From: Bacillus cereus G9842
GTDB lineage: Bacteria > Bacillota > Bacilli > Bacillales > Bacillaceae_G
NCBI RefSeq assembly: GCF_000021305.1
Contig: NC_011772.1
Span: forward strand, 3,324,001-3,388,000
Reading direction: 5' to 3'
Length of the DNA stretch: 64,000 bases
Shown here: one piece after another, positions 1 to 7,898 of the stretch
Numbering within the stretch: the stretch's first letter is position 1
Layout of the letters: every line of letters begins with the position of its first letter
Position numbers and translations under genes: made by a program
The notes under the pieces: generated by a model
What the model saw: only the letters and a program-made list of their open reading frames with translations
What the model was told of the DNA's origin: nothing
Database searches by the model: none

Positions 1-118
1 CTACATTGTATGACTAAGTAGTTGTGGATGTCAACTTTATTTTCAAAAAAATTAAAAATCCGCTTTACCCTAACCGGATACAGTCTCCTTTTTTTGTTGT
101 AAGGGCCATCAAACTAGT

Positions 119-162
119 AAAACAGCGCTGATTCAAAGTGTAATTTAAATCAGCTCTGCTTT
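119..162. terminator. Hairpin, probable Rho-independent terminator
   Basis: GCTGATT (127-133) pairs with AATCAGC (148-154), extended outward by CAG/CTG, with a T-rich flank on the plus side. It probably closes a plus-strand gene lying before the window. Nothing else in positions 1-341 looks like a gene; the stretch is AT-rich non-coding DNA. Confidence 0.5.
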
Positions 163-341
163 ATTGTTTTCATACCGATATATCATGTTTTTTCACGATA
201 CAAATTGTTTCTCACTACCATTCCCATTGCATATAAAGCATAAAGGCAAGTGCGGTCAGAGAAAATTCCCAGAGATTATCCGTACATGATACGAGCCCCT
301 AAAATACAATTCTGTTAGAAATTTGTTCTCTATATTCTCTT

Positions 342-1658
342 TTATTTTATTTCTGATAGTTGATTCACAACACTATCTAAAAATTTTTCTACCTTTTCTT
401 TTGATGTATCCGGCGCATGATAACCAATCGTAAATGTAAGTCTTCCATTATAAGAGCTTACTCCCATTGAAAAGAATGGTGCATACATAATAGGCGATGC
501 CATATACCCGTCCTCAGCTTGAATTTGACCAAACTGAATAGGTTCCTCAGCGATCACTCCCAAATTTGTCAGTAATGGCAACGCCATCCCCATCTGTACA
601 GCCTCTTCATATTGCTGATTATACATTTCCTTCACTGTAGATAGCTTCATTTCTGCCAGTAGCTCCATTCCTGCTGCTGAAGAAAGACCTGGATTTTGAG
701 ACTTTATTTTATCCATTGATTGTTTAACTCGAACAAGAGTCTGCTTAAATGTTTCATCGTCTTCCATTTTAATCACTGGCATTTCCATACCGGATAAGTT
801 GCAAATAGCACCAGTTGTATTATTAGGCAGATATCGACGTAAATCAATTGTCAAGCCAATCATTTTTTCTGCAGTGCGAGGTTCTGCATACACAGTGAAA
901 TGTGATAAATCTCGGAAGTATGCAGTCATGATTACATCATTCAAGGTAGCCTGTTGTGCTTTTGTCCATTGGGTTAAACGTAGAGTTTGCTCATGGCTCA
1001 ATCGCCGTACGGACATTTGGGGAAATTTATTTTTGTTAGGTTGAGATGGAAAAGACCATAACGATGCCTGTTGTTCTTGGTTAGGACGATACGCACTTTT
1101 TATGTCCGATATTCCAGCGTATTTGAATACATGTGATTGATCTCGACAACTCTCATTTCCCTCATCAAATTCCTTTATAATTTGCTTCTTAGACCGTCCC
1201 AATGAAAGGTGCGTATATATTGTTCCAAGCAATTTAATATATTCCTTGACTCCTGCACCATCTGAACATAGATGAGATAATTTCACAACTAACATATCTG
1301 TTGTAGTGCCCCGTAATAATTTCGTTTGAACCATAGGCCCCTGTATACGATCACCAGGTTCTTTAATAAAATCTATTGCCATTATTTCAAGTTCTTGATT
1401 ATTTCCTTCTGCAAAAAAGCAAATAGATGAGTTAGTGTCAGATGAATGTTCCTCCCAGTAAGGAATATCATTTTCTACAAACCGGCTGTTCAAAACTGGT
1501 TGCAATTGCAACGTTATCCTTACTGATTCTTCAAGTATTTCCTTGGATATACCTACAGGAAAATAAAGAACTGCATTAATTTGTTGATCTGCAGAATAAA
1601 GACCTAATACATAATTCATTCGATCTTGTGGTGTTACTGAATACTTTCTTTTCTCCAT
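342..1658 (-). CDS. Condensation-domain-like acyltransferase (alcohol acetyltransferase-like)
   Basis: This 438-residue protein has the chloramphenicol-acetyltransferase/NRPS condensation fold. The catalytic signature HxxxDG is visible as SHLCSDG around residue 145, followed later by an LTIDLRRYLP segment typical of this superfamily. I chose the ATG at 1658 because AAAGGGGG sits 8 bases upstream; the longer frame from 1703 adds 15 residues without a better ribosome-binding site. It stands alone, with no carrier protein or adenylation domain beside it, so it is more likely a free-standing acyl transferase than part of a peptide synthetase. Substrate unknown. The family is clear; the reaction is inferred. 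Confidence 0.8.
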   Translation of the reverse strand: MEKRKYSVTPQDRMNYVLGLYSADQQINAVLYFPVGISKEILEESVRITLQLQPVLNSRFVENDIPYWEEHSSDTNSSICFFAEGNNQELEIMAIDFIKEPGDRIQGPMVQTKLLRGTTTDMLVVKLSHLCSDGAGVKEYIKLLGTIYTHLSLGRSKKQIIKEFDEGNESCRDQSHVFKYAGISDIKSAYRPNQEQQASLWSFPSQPNKNKFPQMSVRRLSHEQTLRLTQWTKAQQATLNDVIMTAYFRDLSHFTVYAEPRTAEKMIGLTIDLRRYLPNNTTGAICNLSGMEMPVIKMEDDETFKQTLVRVKQSMDKIKSQNPGLSSAAGMELLAEMKLSTVKEMYNQQYEEAVQMGMALPLLTNLGVIAEEPIQFGQIQAEDGYMASPIMYAPFFSMGVSSYNGRLTFTIGYHAPDTSKEKVEKFLDSVVNQLSEIK

Positions 1659-2090
1659 AATTCCGTCCCCCTTTAAGACTTTTTGTATAACCCTATTTTC
1701 CATATGCTTGTAATTTTTCTAGTCATTTTTCTTCAAGAGCTAATAACGCTTATTTTTCGAATTTTTAACGAAATCATCTTCTCCGTATTGGTTTCATTCT
1801 TTTTGCAGGTGATATATCCATTATTTTATTGTTATTAACACTGCCTAACCTCCCAATTAAACCAAACAAAAATAAATTAAGTTTACATATACATAAACAT
1901 TTTATTATAACGTCTATAAATTATCAATACAGCAAATAAATCATTTTTATGTCTGTCAATAAAAAACAATATATTCAAGGGCTACTTCATAATAAAAGAT
2001 TGATGTGCATGTATATGTACCCATATCACTATCAAAATAAGAATGAGAATTTTTTCAACAAAAATAAGCTGCAGATATTGATTTTACAGT

Positions 2091-2130
2091 AAAAAAAGCC
2101 CCTCCATTTTGAAAATGAGTAGGGCTATTT
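2091..2130 (-). terminator. Terminator hairpin on the minus strand
   Basis: AGCCC (2097-2101) and CATTTT pair with AAAATG and GGGCT (2122-2126). Read on the minus strand the stem is followed by seven Ts, so it would stop transcripts coming from the hcp side. Confidence 0.65.
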
Positions 2131-2442
2131 CCAATTTGAATTTTATAAAAGAATGATTATCATAAATAATATTTTACTTTTTAGTCTACCTTATTATTTT
2201 TAATCCATTTTCCTAATAAATGAATGGATTTTATTCATATAATTTGAGGTGGTATCGTTGGTTTTTAAAAATAGAAAGCTTATTTTCAAATCAAATGAAA
2301 AAGAGGTGAAATTATAGATATTCATGTAAAAATTTCGTTTTGGGGATACTTAAAATCTTAAGGTGATGGGCATGTGGTGTTACACTTTAAAAGCTTTATA
2401 AAATTATAAAATTTATAGATATAGCAAATTTTCTTTATTAAT

Positions 2443-2488
2443 AATCATTTGTATGTATGTACGTTTACTCACACACATACAAATGATT
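2443..2488 (-). terminator. 18-bp hairpin directly behind hcp
   Basis: AATCATTTGTATGTATGT pairs with its downstream complement at 17 of 18 positions. It lies 36 bases after the hcp stop. It lacks a clear T run, so it may act as a 3' stabilising stem or a processing site rather than a classic terminator. Confidence 0.5.
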
Positions 2489-2523
2489 TATAAAGCCACA
2501 ATTAAGTGAAAACATCTTTTCCG

Positions 2524-3810
2524 TTACGATAACATCATAGCCATATCTTCTGCTGCATTTGTAATTAGTTTTAAACCAAATGTTTCTTGTAATACATCAA
2601 GCACGCCAGCTGAAATAAATTCAGGAGCCTTTGGACCGATGCGAATATCTTGAATCCCAAGACTAAATAGCCCTAGTAAAATGGCAACCGCTTTTTGTTC
2701 AAACCATGATAGGACAATACTTACTGGCAATTCATTCACTTCACATTGAAAAGCATCAGCTAAAGCAGCCGCTATTTTCACTGTAGAAATTGAATTATTG
2801 CACTGTCCTAAATCAATGTAACGCGGAATTTCCGTACCAGGTACAACACCGTAATCCACATCATTAAAGCGGAATTTCCCGCAAGAAGTTGTTAAAATAA
2901 CCGTTTCTGGCGGAAGTGACGTTGCTAATTCACGATAATATTCTCCGCCTTTTCCCGGTGCATCACAACCGGCGATAACAAAGAAACGCTTTATTTTCCC
3001 TTTTTTTACTGCGTCAATAATTTCTGGAGCTAATGATAATACTGTATTATGATGAAACCCTGTCACTAACTGTTCATCCGACTCCATATGTACTTCTGGA
3101 AGTTCTAGCGTTTTTTGAATTAACGTTGTAAAATCATCATTTTCAATTTTTTGTACACCTTCTAAACCTGCAATGTCATATGAAAAGAATCGATCAGAGT
3201 ACGAGCCTTTAATTGGCATAACACAGTTCGTTGTAGCTAATATGGCACCAGTAAATTTTTCAAAAAGGCGTCTTTGATCATACCATGCCTTACCGATGTT
3301 TCCTTTTAAATGTTTATATTTTTTCAGCTGCGGGTATCCGTGTGCTGGTAGCATTTCAGAATGCGTATAAATATTAATGTCTTTTCCTTCTGTTTGCTTT
3401 AATAGTTCTTCTAATGCAAATAAATTATGGCCCGTAACTACAATTGCTTTACCTTCTACACGATTTTGTGTAATTTGTACAGGTTCTGGCACACCAAAAT
3501 GATTCGTATGTGCCTCATCCAATAACTCCATCACCCGTAAAGCTGATTTCCCAACTTTCATAGCCATATCAATATGCTCTTGTTCGTTAAAATTAGAATT
3601 TGTTAATGTCATATATAAAGCTTCTTGTGTTGTAGCATCTACAAATGCATCCGTATACCCTAGCTGAGCAGCATGTGTGCGATAAGCTGCAATTCCTTTT
3701 AGCCCAAACACAATCGTATCTTGTAAACTCGCAATCGTTTCATTCTTACCACAAACACCCATCACTTTACATCCGCCTGTTGGCGTTTGTTCACATTGAT
3801 AACAAAACAT
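2524..3810 (-). CDS. hcp: Hydroxylamine reductase / hybrid-cluster protein
   Basis: Hybrid-cluster protein of 428 residues, a class known to reduce hydroxylamine or NO under low oxygen using a [4Fe-4S] cluster and a hybrid Fe-S-O cluster. The N-terminus MFCYQCEQTPTGGC has the cysteines for the first cluster, followed by GVCGKN; downstream hybrid-cluster residues appear as TTNCVMP, AGCDAPGKGGEYY, TTSCGKFRFND and DLGQCNNS. The start is placed at MFCYQC, 24 bases inside the longest frame, next to an AGGGTGGG motif. A perfect Fnr-type palindrome lies 65 bases upstream, so anaerobic activation is likely. It is a single-gene unit. No hcr-type reductase partner is visible in the window. Confidence 0.95.
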   Translation of the reverse strand: MFCYQCEQTPTGGCKVMGVCGKNETIASLQDTIVFGLKGIAAYRTHAAQLGYTDAFVDATTQEALYMTLTNSNFNEQEHIDMAMKVGKSALRVMELLDEAHTNHFGVPEPVQITQNRVEGKAIVVTGHNLFALEELLKQTEGKDINIYTHSEMLPAHGYPQLKKYKHLKGNIGKAWYDQRRLFEKFTGAILATTNCVMPIKGSYSDRFFSYDIAGLEGVQKIENDDFTTLIQKTLELPEVHMESDEQLVTGFHHNTVLSLAPEIIDAVKKGKIKRFFVIAGCDAPGKGGEYYRELATSLPPETVILTTSCGKFRFNDVDYGVVPGTEIPRYIDLGQCNNSISTVKIAAALADAFQCEVNELPVSIVLSWFEQKAVAILLGLFSLGIQDIRIGPKAPEFISAGVLDVLQETFGLKLITNAAEDMAMMLS

Positions 3811-3850
3811 ATCATCCCACCCTCTCCCAATCATTTATTACACCTTAAGC

Positions 3851-3890
3851 ATAATACCCATTGAAAAAAAGTGATGTGATATCAATCACA
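3851..3890 (-). promoter_or_regulatory. Fnr/Crp-type box and -10 of hcp
   Basis: TGTGATATCAATCACA (3875-3890) is a perfect TGTGA-N6-TCACA palindrome, the consensus known for Bacillus Fnr. Read toward hcp, TATTAT at 3856-3851 can serve as -10, which puts the box centre near -39 to -41, the class II activator position. Confidence 0.8.
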
Positions 3891-4092
3891 ATAATATATA
3901 AAGATTTGTGACAGTTCATATTGTTGACATAATATTTTTATTGACACTAAAAAATGTACATTAGTGTGCACACATCTTTCGATACTTTTAAATAGCTAAA
4001 TAATTAATTTGGAGAAATATATACAACGAAAATTTTTTGAACCCTTATACAAATAGTTGCAATTCATCACATATGAAAATAGACATACAAAA

Positions 4093-4131
4093 ACGCCATC
4101 CTTTTCTATCATTCAATAGAAAGAATAGCGT
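4093..4131. terminator. Imperfect bidirectional hairpin
   Basis: ACGC/GCGT outer and TTTCTAT/ATAGAAA inner arms, A-run before and T-run after. It lies in the roughly 540-base gap between hcp and the next small gene; no ORF feeding it was recognised. Confidence 0.45.
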
Positions 4132-4349
4132 ATTTTTTATTTTAAGGAACTATCATTTTTTATTAAAGCCTTTATTGTAAAGCTTTTTATTTACAATACA
4201 TTTACACTATCTTAACATTACTTACATTATTTATATGATATATTTATATAGAAACTACTTAAGAAATTTCATATACATTTTATCTTTATGATCTCTTATC
4301 TAATCAATAAAAAGATCATGTTATATTTTTATAACAGGGGTGAATTAGA

Positions 4350-4454
4350 ATGACTGAAACTTTAAAAACACTTATAATGCTTGATGCTACTTACGTTGTT
4401 ATAGCAATTATGACAGTTCTAGTATTTGTATACTTGGAATTAAAATCTCAGTAA
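4350..4454 (+). CDS. 34-residue single-pass membrane peptide
   Basis: Short ORF MTETLKTLIMLDATYVVIAI... of 34 codons. CAGGGGTGAATTAGA in front gives a good ribosome-binding site 8 bases from the ATG. Residues 15-30 form one hydrophobic helix, with a charged tail ending ELKSQ. A strong terminator follows 48 bases after the stop, so this looks like a complete one-gene unit. Function is not recognisable; it could be a small membrane regulator. The evidence is start signal, terminator and composition, not homology. Confidence 0.6.
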   Translation: MTETLKTLIMLDATYVVIAIMTVLVFVYLELKSQ

Positions 4455-4502
4455 TACATGCTGGCGTAATCGACAGATTCAGCATTTAAATATAGTTAGA
4501 AG

Positions 4503-4534
4503 AAAGAGAGGAGAAAATTATTTCTCCTCTCTTT
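4503..4534. terminator. Perfect bidirectional terminator
   Basis: AAAGAGAGGAGAAA pairs perfectly with TTTCTCCTCTCTTT over a 4-base loop, with A and T runs on the outer sides. It separates the convergent 34-residue peptide gene and the bla2 remnant. Confidence 0.85.
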
Positions 4535-4551
4535 TGTATTTCTACAATTTC

Positions 4552-5084
4552 TTATTTTAATAAATCCAATGTATGTAAAAGTAATCCTCTGTCTCCTACT
4601 TCTCCATGACCAGGTACTACCGAATCTATATTTCCATATCGCTTCAGCACATTCTCAATCGATGTAGACCATTCATTTACGTATGCATCTGCAACATTTC
4701 CTAAATCTTTTGCTTCCGCAGATTTCACTAAACAGCCTCCAGCTAAAATTTTATATTGTGGCAACCAAACAACAATATTATCTTCTGTACGTCCTTTCCC
4801 TGGATGGAACGTTTCTACTTTTGTATTGCCAAACTTCAAACTCGTAATTGTTTGTAAATCTCCAAGCGGCTCTTCATATCCATTTTTCTTTGCTAATTCT
4901 GCAGTTAATGCTGTACTATGCGCTTTAATACCTCTTTCTTTCAACGTTTTTATTCCGCCAATTCGATCAGCGTGCGCATGTGTAATAATGAAATCCGTTA
5001 CGCGCTTCTGAAATTTCTTTTCTACCATTTCTATTAGTTCCTTCGTTAATTTGTCATCCCAATCTGAAACTCCACAATATTCAT
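4552..5084 (-). pseudogene. bla2: Metallo-beta-lactamase BcII, truncated and mutated
   Basis: The open part (158 residues from 5028) is the C-terminal 60% of the B. cereus class B1 metallo-beta-lactamase, a zinc enzyme that hydrolyses penicillins and carbapenems; the full protein has about 257 residues. The original ribosome-binding site GGGGAGA and ATG survive at 5097-5082, but after a few codons the frame runs into a stop. The signal peptide and first beta sheets are missing. Just before the open part, codons for [11 protein letters not shown] are still in place, so the join lies near the VDSSWDD region. HAHAD, GGCLVKS and PGHGEVG zinc ligands remain, but the His of GKGHTEDN is Arg here (GKGRTEDN). 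An active enzyme is very unlikely. Confidence 0.9.
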
Positions 5085-5208
5085 ACTTAATCTCCCCTCA
5101 TTACAAATACTCCATTTTTCTATTACATTTAAAATCAAAATTGTATTTTGTTAAATTATAACATTCAGACTATAATTTATTTATAGCCCATTAACGGAGG
5201 TGTTTGCA

Positions 5209-5499
5209 ATGACTCTCTTCGCTTCACCATCATTATTCATAGTAGCAATCATTTCATTTGCACTAGCTTATTTCATCGGAGTAAAACAATACACTTGCCT
5301 CTTATCAGGATTCAACGAACGCCGCGTGCTTGATAAAGTGACACTATCAAAAATAGTAGGTCTTTATAATTTAATTGCTGGTGTCATTGCGACAATCGGT
5401 AGTGTCTTCACTACTCCTAATGCCAAAATCTTATTTCCTATCATTATAATTGGACACGTTATAATCGCGGCTTATGTAAATACACGCATGGTGCAGTAA
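5209..5499 (+). CDS. DUF3784 family small membrane protein
   Basis: 96 residues with three predicted membrane helices (about residues 5-23, 48-68 and 73-92) and the charged loop NERRVLDKVTLSK between the first two, the pattern of DUF3784 proteins. GGAGGTG lies 6-8 bases before the ATG at 5209; three extra codons upstream are open but have no ribosome-binding site. It is transcribed away from the bla2 remnant and ends in a shared terminator. Function of the family is unknown. Confidence 0.75.
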   Translation: MTLFASPSLFIVAIISFALAYFIGVKQYTCLLSGFNERRVLDKVTLSKIVGLYNLIAGVIATIGSVFTTPNAKILFPIIIIGHVIIAAYVNTRMVQ

Positions 5500-5527
5500 A
5501 AAAGATCACCCAAATGGGTGATCTTTT
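5500..5527. terminator. Bidirectional terminator
   Basis: AAAAGATCACCC pairs with GGGTGATCTTTT over AAAT. It serves the convergent genes on both sides, and the stop of the minus-strand gene lies at its edge. Confidence 0.9.
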
Positions 5528-5809
5528 TTATAATTTATCAACATATTGCTTCGCTTCTAGTAAGGAAAAACCAAAAGCTTCTCTTACTCTCTTAACTGCT
5601 GTAATTTTTTTGCCTTCTTCTACAAGCTGGCGTAGTTCTTTATTAATTTCAGGTTCTCTTTCTACAATTCCCAATTCTTTCGTAATTAATTGTAATCTAT
5701 CTTCAATTCTCTTTAAACGCGCATCATTTTTCTTTTCAATTGTAGTTAATTTTTCAGCGATATAAATGAATCCAAAGGCTACTATCGGTATAACCATCCA
5801 GAATTCCAT
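5528..5809 (-). CDS. Membrane-anchored protein with L7/L12-like C-terminal motif
   Basis: 93 residues: an N-terminal membrane helix (residues 3-18), a charged heptad-like region (20-60) and a C-terminal segment GKKITAVKRVREAFGFSLLEAKQYVDKL-like in pattern to the ribosomal protein L7/L12 C-terminal fold (helix with LLEAKQYVD). It is not the ribosomal protein, which lacks a membrane anchor. GGGGGAA precedes the ATG. Role unknown; similar small anchored proteins are common in Bacillus. The fold suggestion is inference from the motif. Confidence 0.6.
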   Translation of the reverse strand: MEFWMVIPIVAFGFIYIAEKLTTIEKKNDARLKRIEDRLQLITKELGIVEREPEINKELRQLVEEGKKITAVKRVREAFGFSLLEAKQYVDKL

Positions 5810-5942
5810 GAATGTTCCCCCTTACTAACTTTCATTTGTTTTATTTCACTAACTTATGTAAATTTTACCACAAGAAACATTTACTGTATAATACCACTAT
5901 ATCAAACTGTTAATAAAACCTATTATTTTAGGGGGACACTTT

Positions 5943-6137
5943 ATGAAAAGATTTTTAAATACGTTACTTCAATTTGTAGTTCTTTCAATCATGCTACATT
6001 TATTATTTGATATAGTGGGTTGGCTTGTTTTCAATGCACCAATTAAAAACAAACAAATCATCATTTCTTTAATAACAACCTCATGGGTTATGTACATGTA
6101 CCGAGACAAATTTTTTCAAAAGTTCACTTCAAACTAA
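5943..6137 (+). CDS. 64-residue two-helix membrane protein
   Basis: Hydrophobic helices at about residues 8-31 and 38-52, with a basic tail. AGGGGGACAC precedes the ATG at good spacing and a strong terminator follows directly. It is divergent from the L7/L12-like gene. I do not recognise a family; small membrane proteins of this size are often stress or sporulation related, but nothing here shows that. Confidence 0.65.
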   Translation: MKRFLNTLLQFVVLSIMLHLLFDIVGWLVFNAPIKNKQIIISLITTSWVMYMYRDKFFQKFTSN

Positions 6138-6142
6138 CTAAA

Positions 6143-6188
6143 AAAGAAAACACTTCATTGGTGAATGACGAAGTGTTTTCTTTTTTTT
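6143..6188 (+). terminator. Rho-independent terminator
   Basis: AAAGAAAACACTTC pairs with GAAGTGTTTTCTTT, followed by a T run. It closes the 64-residue membrane protein gene. Confidence 0.9.
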
Positions 6189-6237
6189 ACTACTGTATAA
6201 TAAAAATAATATTCTGTCTTTAAAGAAAGGAGTCACC

Positions 6238-7275
6238 ATGAACTTAAAAAGTAGCAATATATACGAAAAAATGAATCAATATTCCGTTGCAGGTTTAAGC
6301 CTCGCTGTTATACGTAATGGCAAACTAGATGAAGCGACTGCCTTTGGAACACTTGAAGATGGAACAACTAGAGCTGTTACTACAAATTCTCTCTTTAATT
6401 CTTGCTCTATCAGCAAATTCATCACTACAATGCTCGTACTAACATTATCAGAGCAAGGTATCGTATATTTAGATGAAGACGTAAATGATAGACTTACATC
6501 TTGGAACATACCTACCAATCTATTTACCTCACAGAAAAAAGTCACCCTGCGAAATTTATTAAGTCACCAATCTGGAATTATTGATCCTCCTAATAGTTTT
6601 GAACATTTTACATTTGCACAAGGGCGACCAAACTTATCTGAACTCCTTGCTGGTAAAACATCATATTGTTCAGTACCAATAGAAATAACTTATAAACCAG
6701 AAAGTGAATTTCACTACTCTGATGCAAACTTTTGTATTATCGAACTACTACTTGAAGATATAACTGGAAAACCATTTAACCTTTTACTTGAAGAATATAT
6801 CTTTCAGCCACTACAAATGAAAAATAGTACACTCTTCTCTCCAAAAGACATAGATAAAACCGATGTTTTTGCTTGCGGCCATAATAAAGATAGAACTGTA
6901 ACAAATGAGAGATTTCCATTTTATCCATTCGCAGCTGCTTCAGGCATTTGGACAACACCAACTGACTTATCAGCTTTAGTCATTGAAATCATTCATTCCT
7001 TACAAGGAAAGGGCAAACTAAAACTTTCTCAAAAATTAGTACTAGACATGATTTCTCCTCAAGGTTGCTCAAAATGGACTGGATTAGGTGTTTTTCTAGA
7101 TGATTCTAATGAAGAATTACAGATTTATTCACTCGGATGGGGCGTCGGATTTCAATGTATGATGGTTTGTTATCCATACTGCGGGAATGGCGCTGTTATT
7201 ATGACCAATTCCGATTTAGGTGTTCATCAAATGGAAGGGATCATTGGTGAGGTTGTAAAAACGTTATCCTTATAA
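6238..7275 (+). CDS. Serine beta-lactamase-like hydrolase (class C fold)
   Basis: 345-residue beta-lactamase-superfamily serine hydrolase (PF00144 type). The nucleophile motif SxxK is SISK near residue 58, the second motif is YSDANF near 164, and RNLLSHQSGI near 106 is the conserved block after the active site. There is no signal peptide, so it is probably cytosolic, unlike secreted penicillin-binding relatives; esterase or peptidase activity is possible. AAAGAAAGGAGTC gives the start. It ends in a terminator shared with the convergent 82-residue gene. A resistance role is not implied. Confidence 0.85.
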   Translation: MNLKSSNIYEKMNQYSVAGLSLAVIRNGKLDEATAFGTLEDGTTRAVTTNSLFNSCSISKFITTMLVLTLSEQGIVYLDEDVNDRLTSWNIPTNLFTSQKKVTLRNLLSHQSGIIDPPNSFEHFTFAQGRPNLSELLAGKTSYCSVPIEITYKPESEFHYSDANFCIIELLLEDITGKPFNLLLEEYIFQPLQMKNSTLFSPKDIDKTDVFACGHNKDRTVTNERFPFYPFAAASGIWTTPTDLSALVIEIIHSLQGKGKLKLSQKLVLDMISPQGCSKWTGLGVFLDDSNEELQIYSLGWGVGFQCMMVCYPYCGNGAVIMTNSDLGVHQMEGIIGEVVKTLSL

Positions 7276-7281
7276 TGAAAA

Positions 7282-7310
7282 TAAAGAAGCTGTTCCTTCC
7301 AGCTTCTTTA
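7282..7310. terminator. Bidirectional terminator
   Basis: TAAAGAAGCTG pairs with CAGCTTCTTTA over a 7-base loop between convergent genes. Confidence 0.8.
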
Positions 7311-7311
7311 T

Positions 7312-7560
7312 CTATATAACATTTTTCGCAACAATTTTTATATGTTCTGGTGCGATAATCTCCGTTATACTTTCCTGGAAATCTTCATGTAACATTTCTT
7401 CCAAATGTTCTAACTGCACTTCAACATGAGTGCATTCTAAATTATGTATATTTAATAGTGCATAATGATCTTTTTTCTTAATTACTAAATATTGATTTTC
7501 CTCTGTCACAAGTACAGAACCTAATCGGACTCCTAGTAAGCGTTGATCATCAAACTTCAT
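7312..7560 (-). CDS. Conserved-looking hypothetical protein, 82 residues
   Basis: Starts MKFDDQRLLGVRLGSVLV; GGGAAGGAG lies about 9 bases upstream of the ATG at 7560, which is preferred over a longer frame from 7626. The sequence is beta-rich in the first half (SVLVTEENQYLVIKKKDHYALL) and acidic and helical after that (LEHLEEMLHEDFQE). No signal peptide or membrane helix. Family not recognised. Confidence 0.6.
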   Translation of the reverse strand: MKFDDQRLLGVRLGSVLVTEENQYLVIKKKDHYALLNIHNLECTHVEVQLEHLEEMLHEDFQESITEIIAPEHIKIVAKNVI

Positions 7561-7680
7561 AATTACTTCTCCTTCCCTTATATAAACGAAACTACAATGA
7601 AAATAATTACATTTATGGAAAAACACACTTATTTAGACTATATCATAATTTACTAAAATATAAATATCATTTTTCCTTTT

Positions 7681-7750
7681 AATAAAGTGAAACTTTAATC
7701 AGTGGAGGCCTTACTGTCCGTTAATGTGGGATGAAAATCCCTATTTTTTC
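7681..7750. repeat. Dispersed-repeat-like element, partial copy
   Basis: Bases 7681-7705 match 19580-19604 at 24 of 25 positions (AATAAAGTRAAACTTTAATC...). The 7681 copy continues into a different stem, GGGAT/ATCCC, followed by TTTTTT. It sits in the 329-base gap 7561-7889, which otherwise shows no gene. The pattern resembles the bcr-type intergenic repeats known in the B. cereus group; assignment to a numbered class is not possible here. Confidence 0.5.
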
Positions 7751-7874
7751 ATATATTTCGATACAAAAAACTTTCTCAACATGAAATTTGAATTTTCAGT
7801 TTTTAATTCTATGAAAATCTATTATAATAAAGTTAATAAATGTTTGACCTCTCCTAATTCATGTACATATGGAT

Positions 7875-7898
7875 GATCAGTAGTTATTGCTACTGATC
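7875..7898 (+). terminator. Hairpin overlapping a stop codon
   Basis: GATCAGTAG pairs with CTACTGATC and is followed on the plus strand by seven Ts. The TAG stop of the minus-strand monooxygenase lies in the right arm, so the element ends plus-strand transcription into that gene and may also act at its 3' end. Confidence 0.6.

Larger units (their letters stand above)
1659..2523. other. Non-coding interval with two hairpins
   Basis: About 865 bases of very AT-rich sequence between the acyltransferase promoter side and the 3' end of hcp. It holds two hairpins (2091-2130 and 2443-2488, listed separately) and a weak Fur-like half match around 2150-2165. A purine-rich AAAGAGGTG near 2300 precedes a 15-codon frame without an ATG start. 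I see no convincing gene. Confidence 0.6.

Noticed and set aside
799..1044. 81-codon plus-strand ORF
   Set aside because: It lies fully antisense within the acyltransferase gene and has no ribosome-binding site.
2149..2166. Possible Fur box (GAATGATTATCATAA)
   Set aside because: Only about 11 of 15 positions fit and no iron gene follows.
2300..2365. 15-codon plus-strand frame behind AAAGAGGTG
   Set aside because: It has no ATG, GTG or TTG start in frame and no following terminator on that strand.
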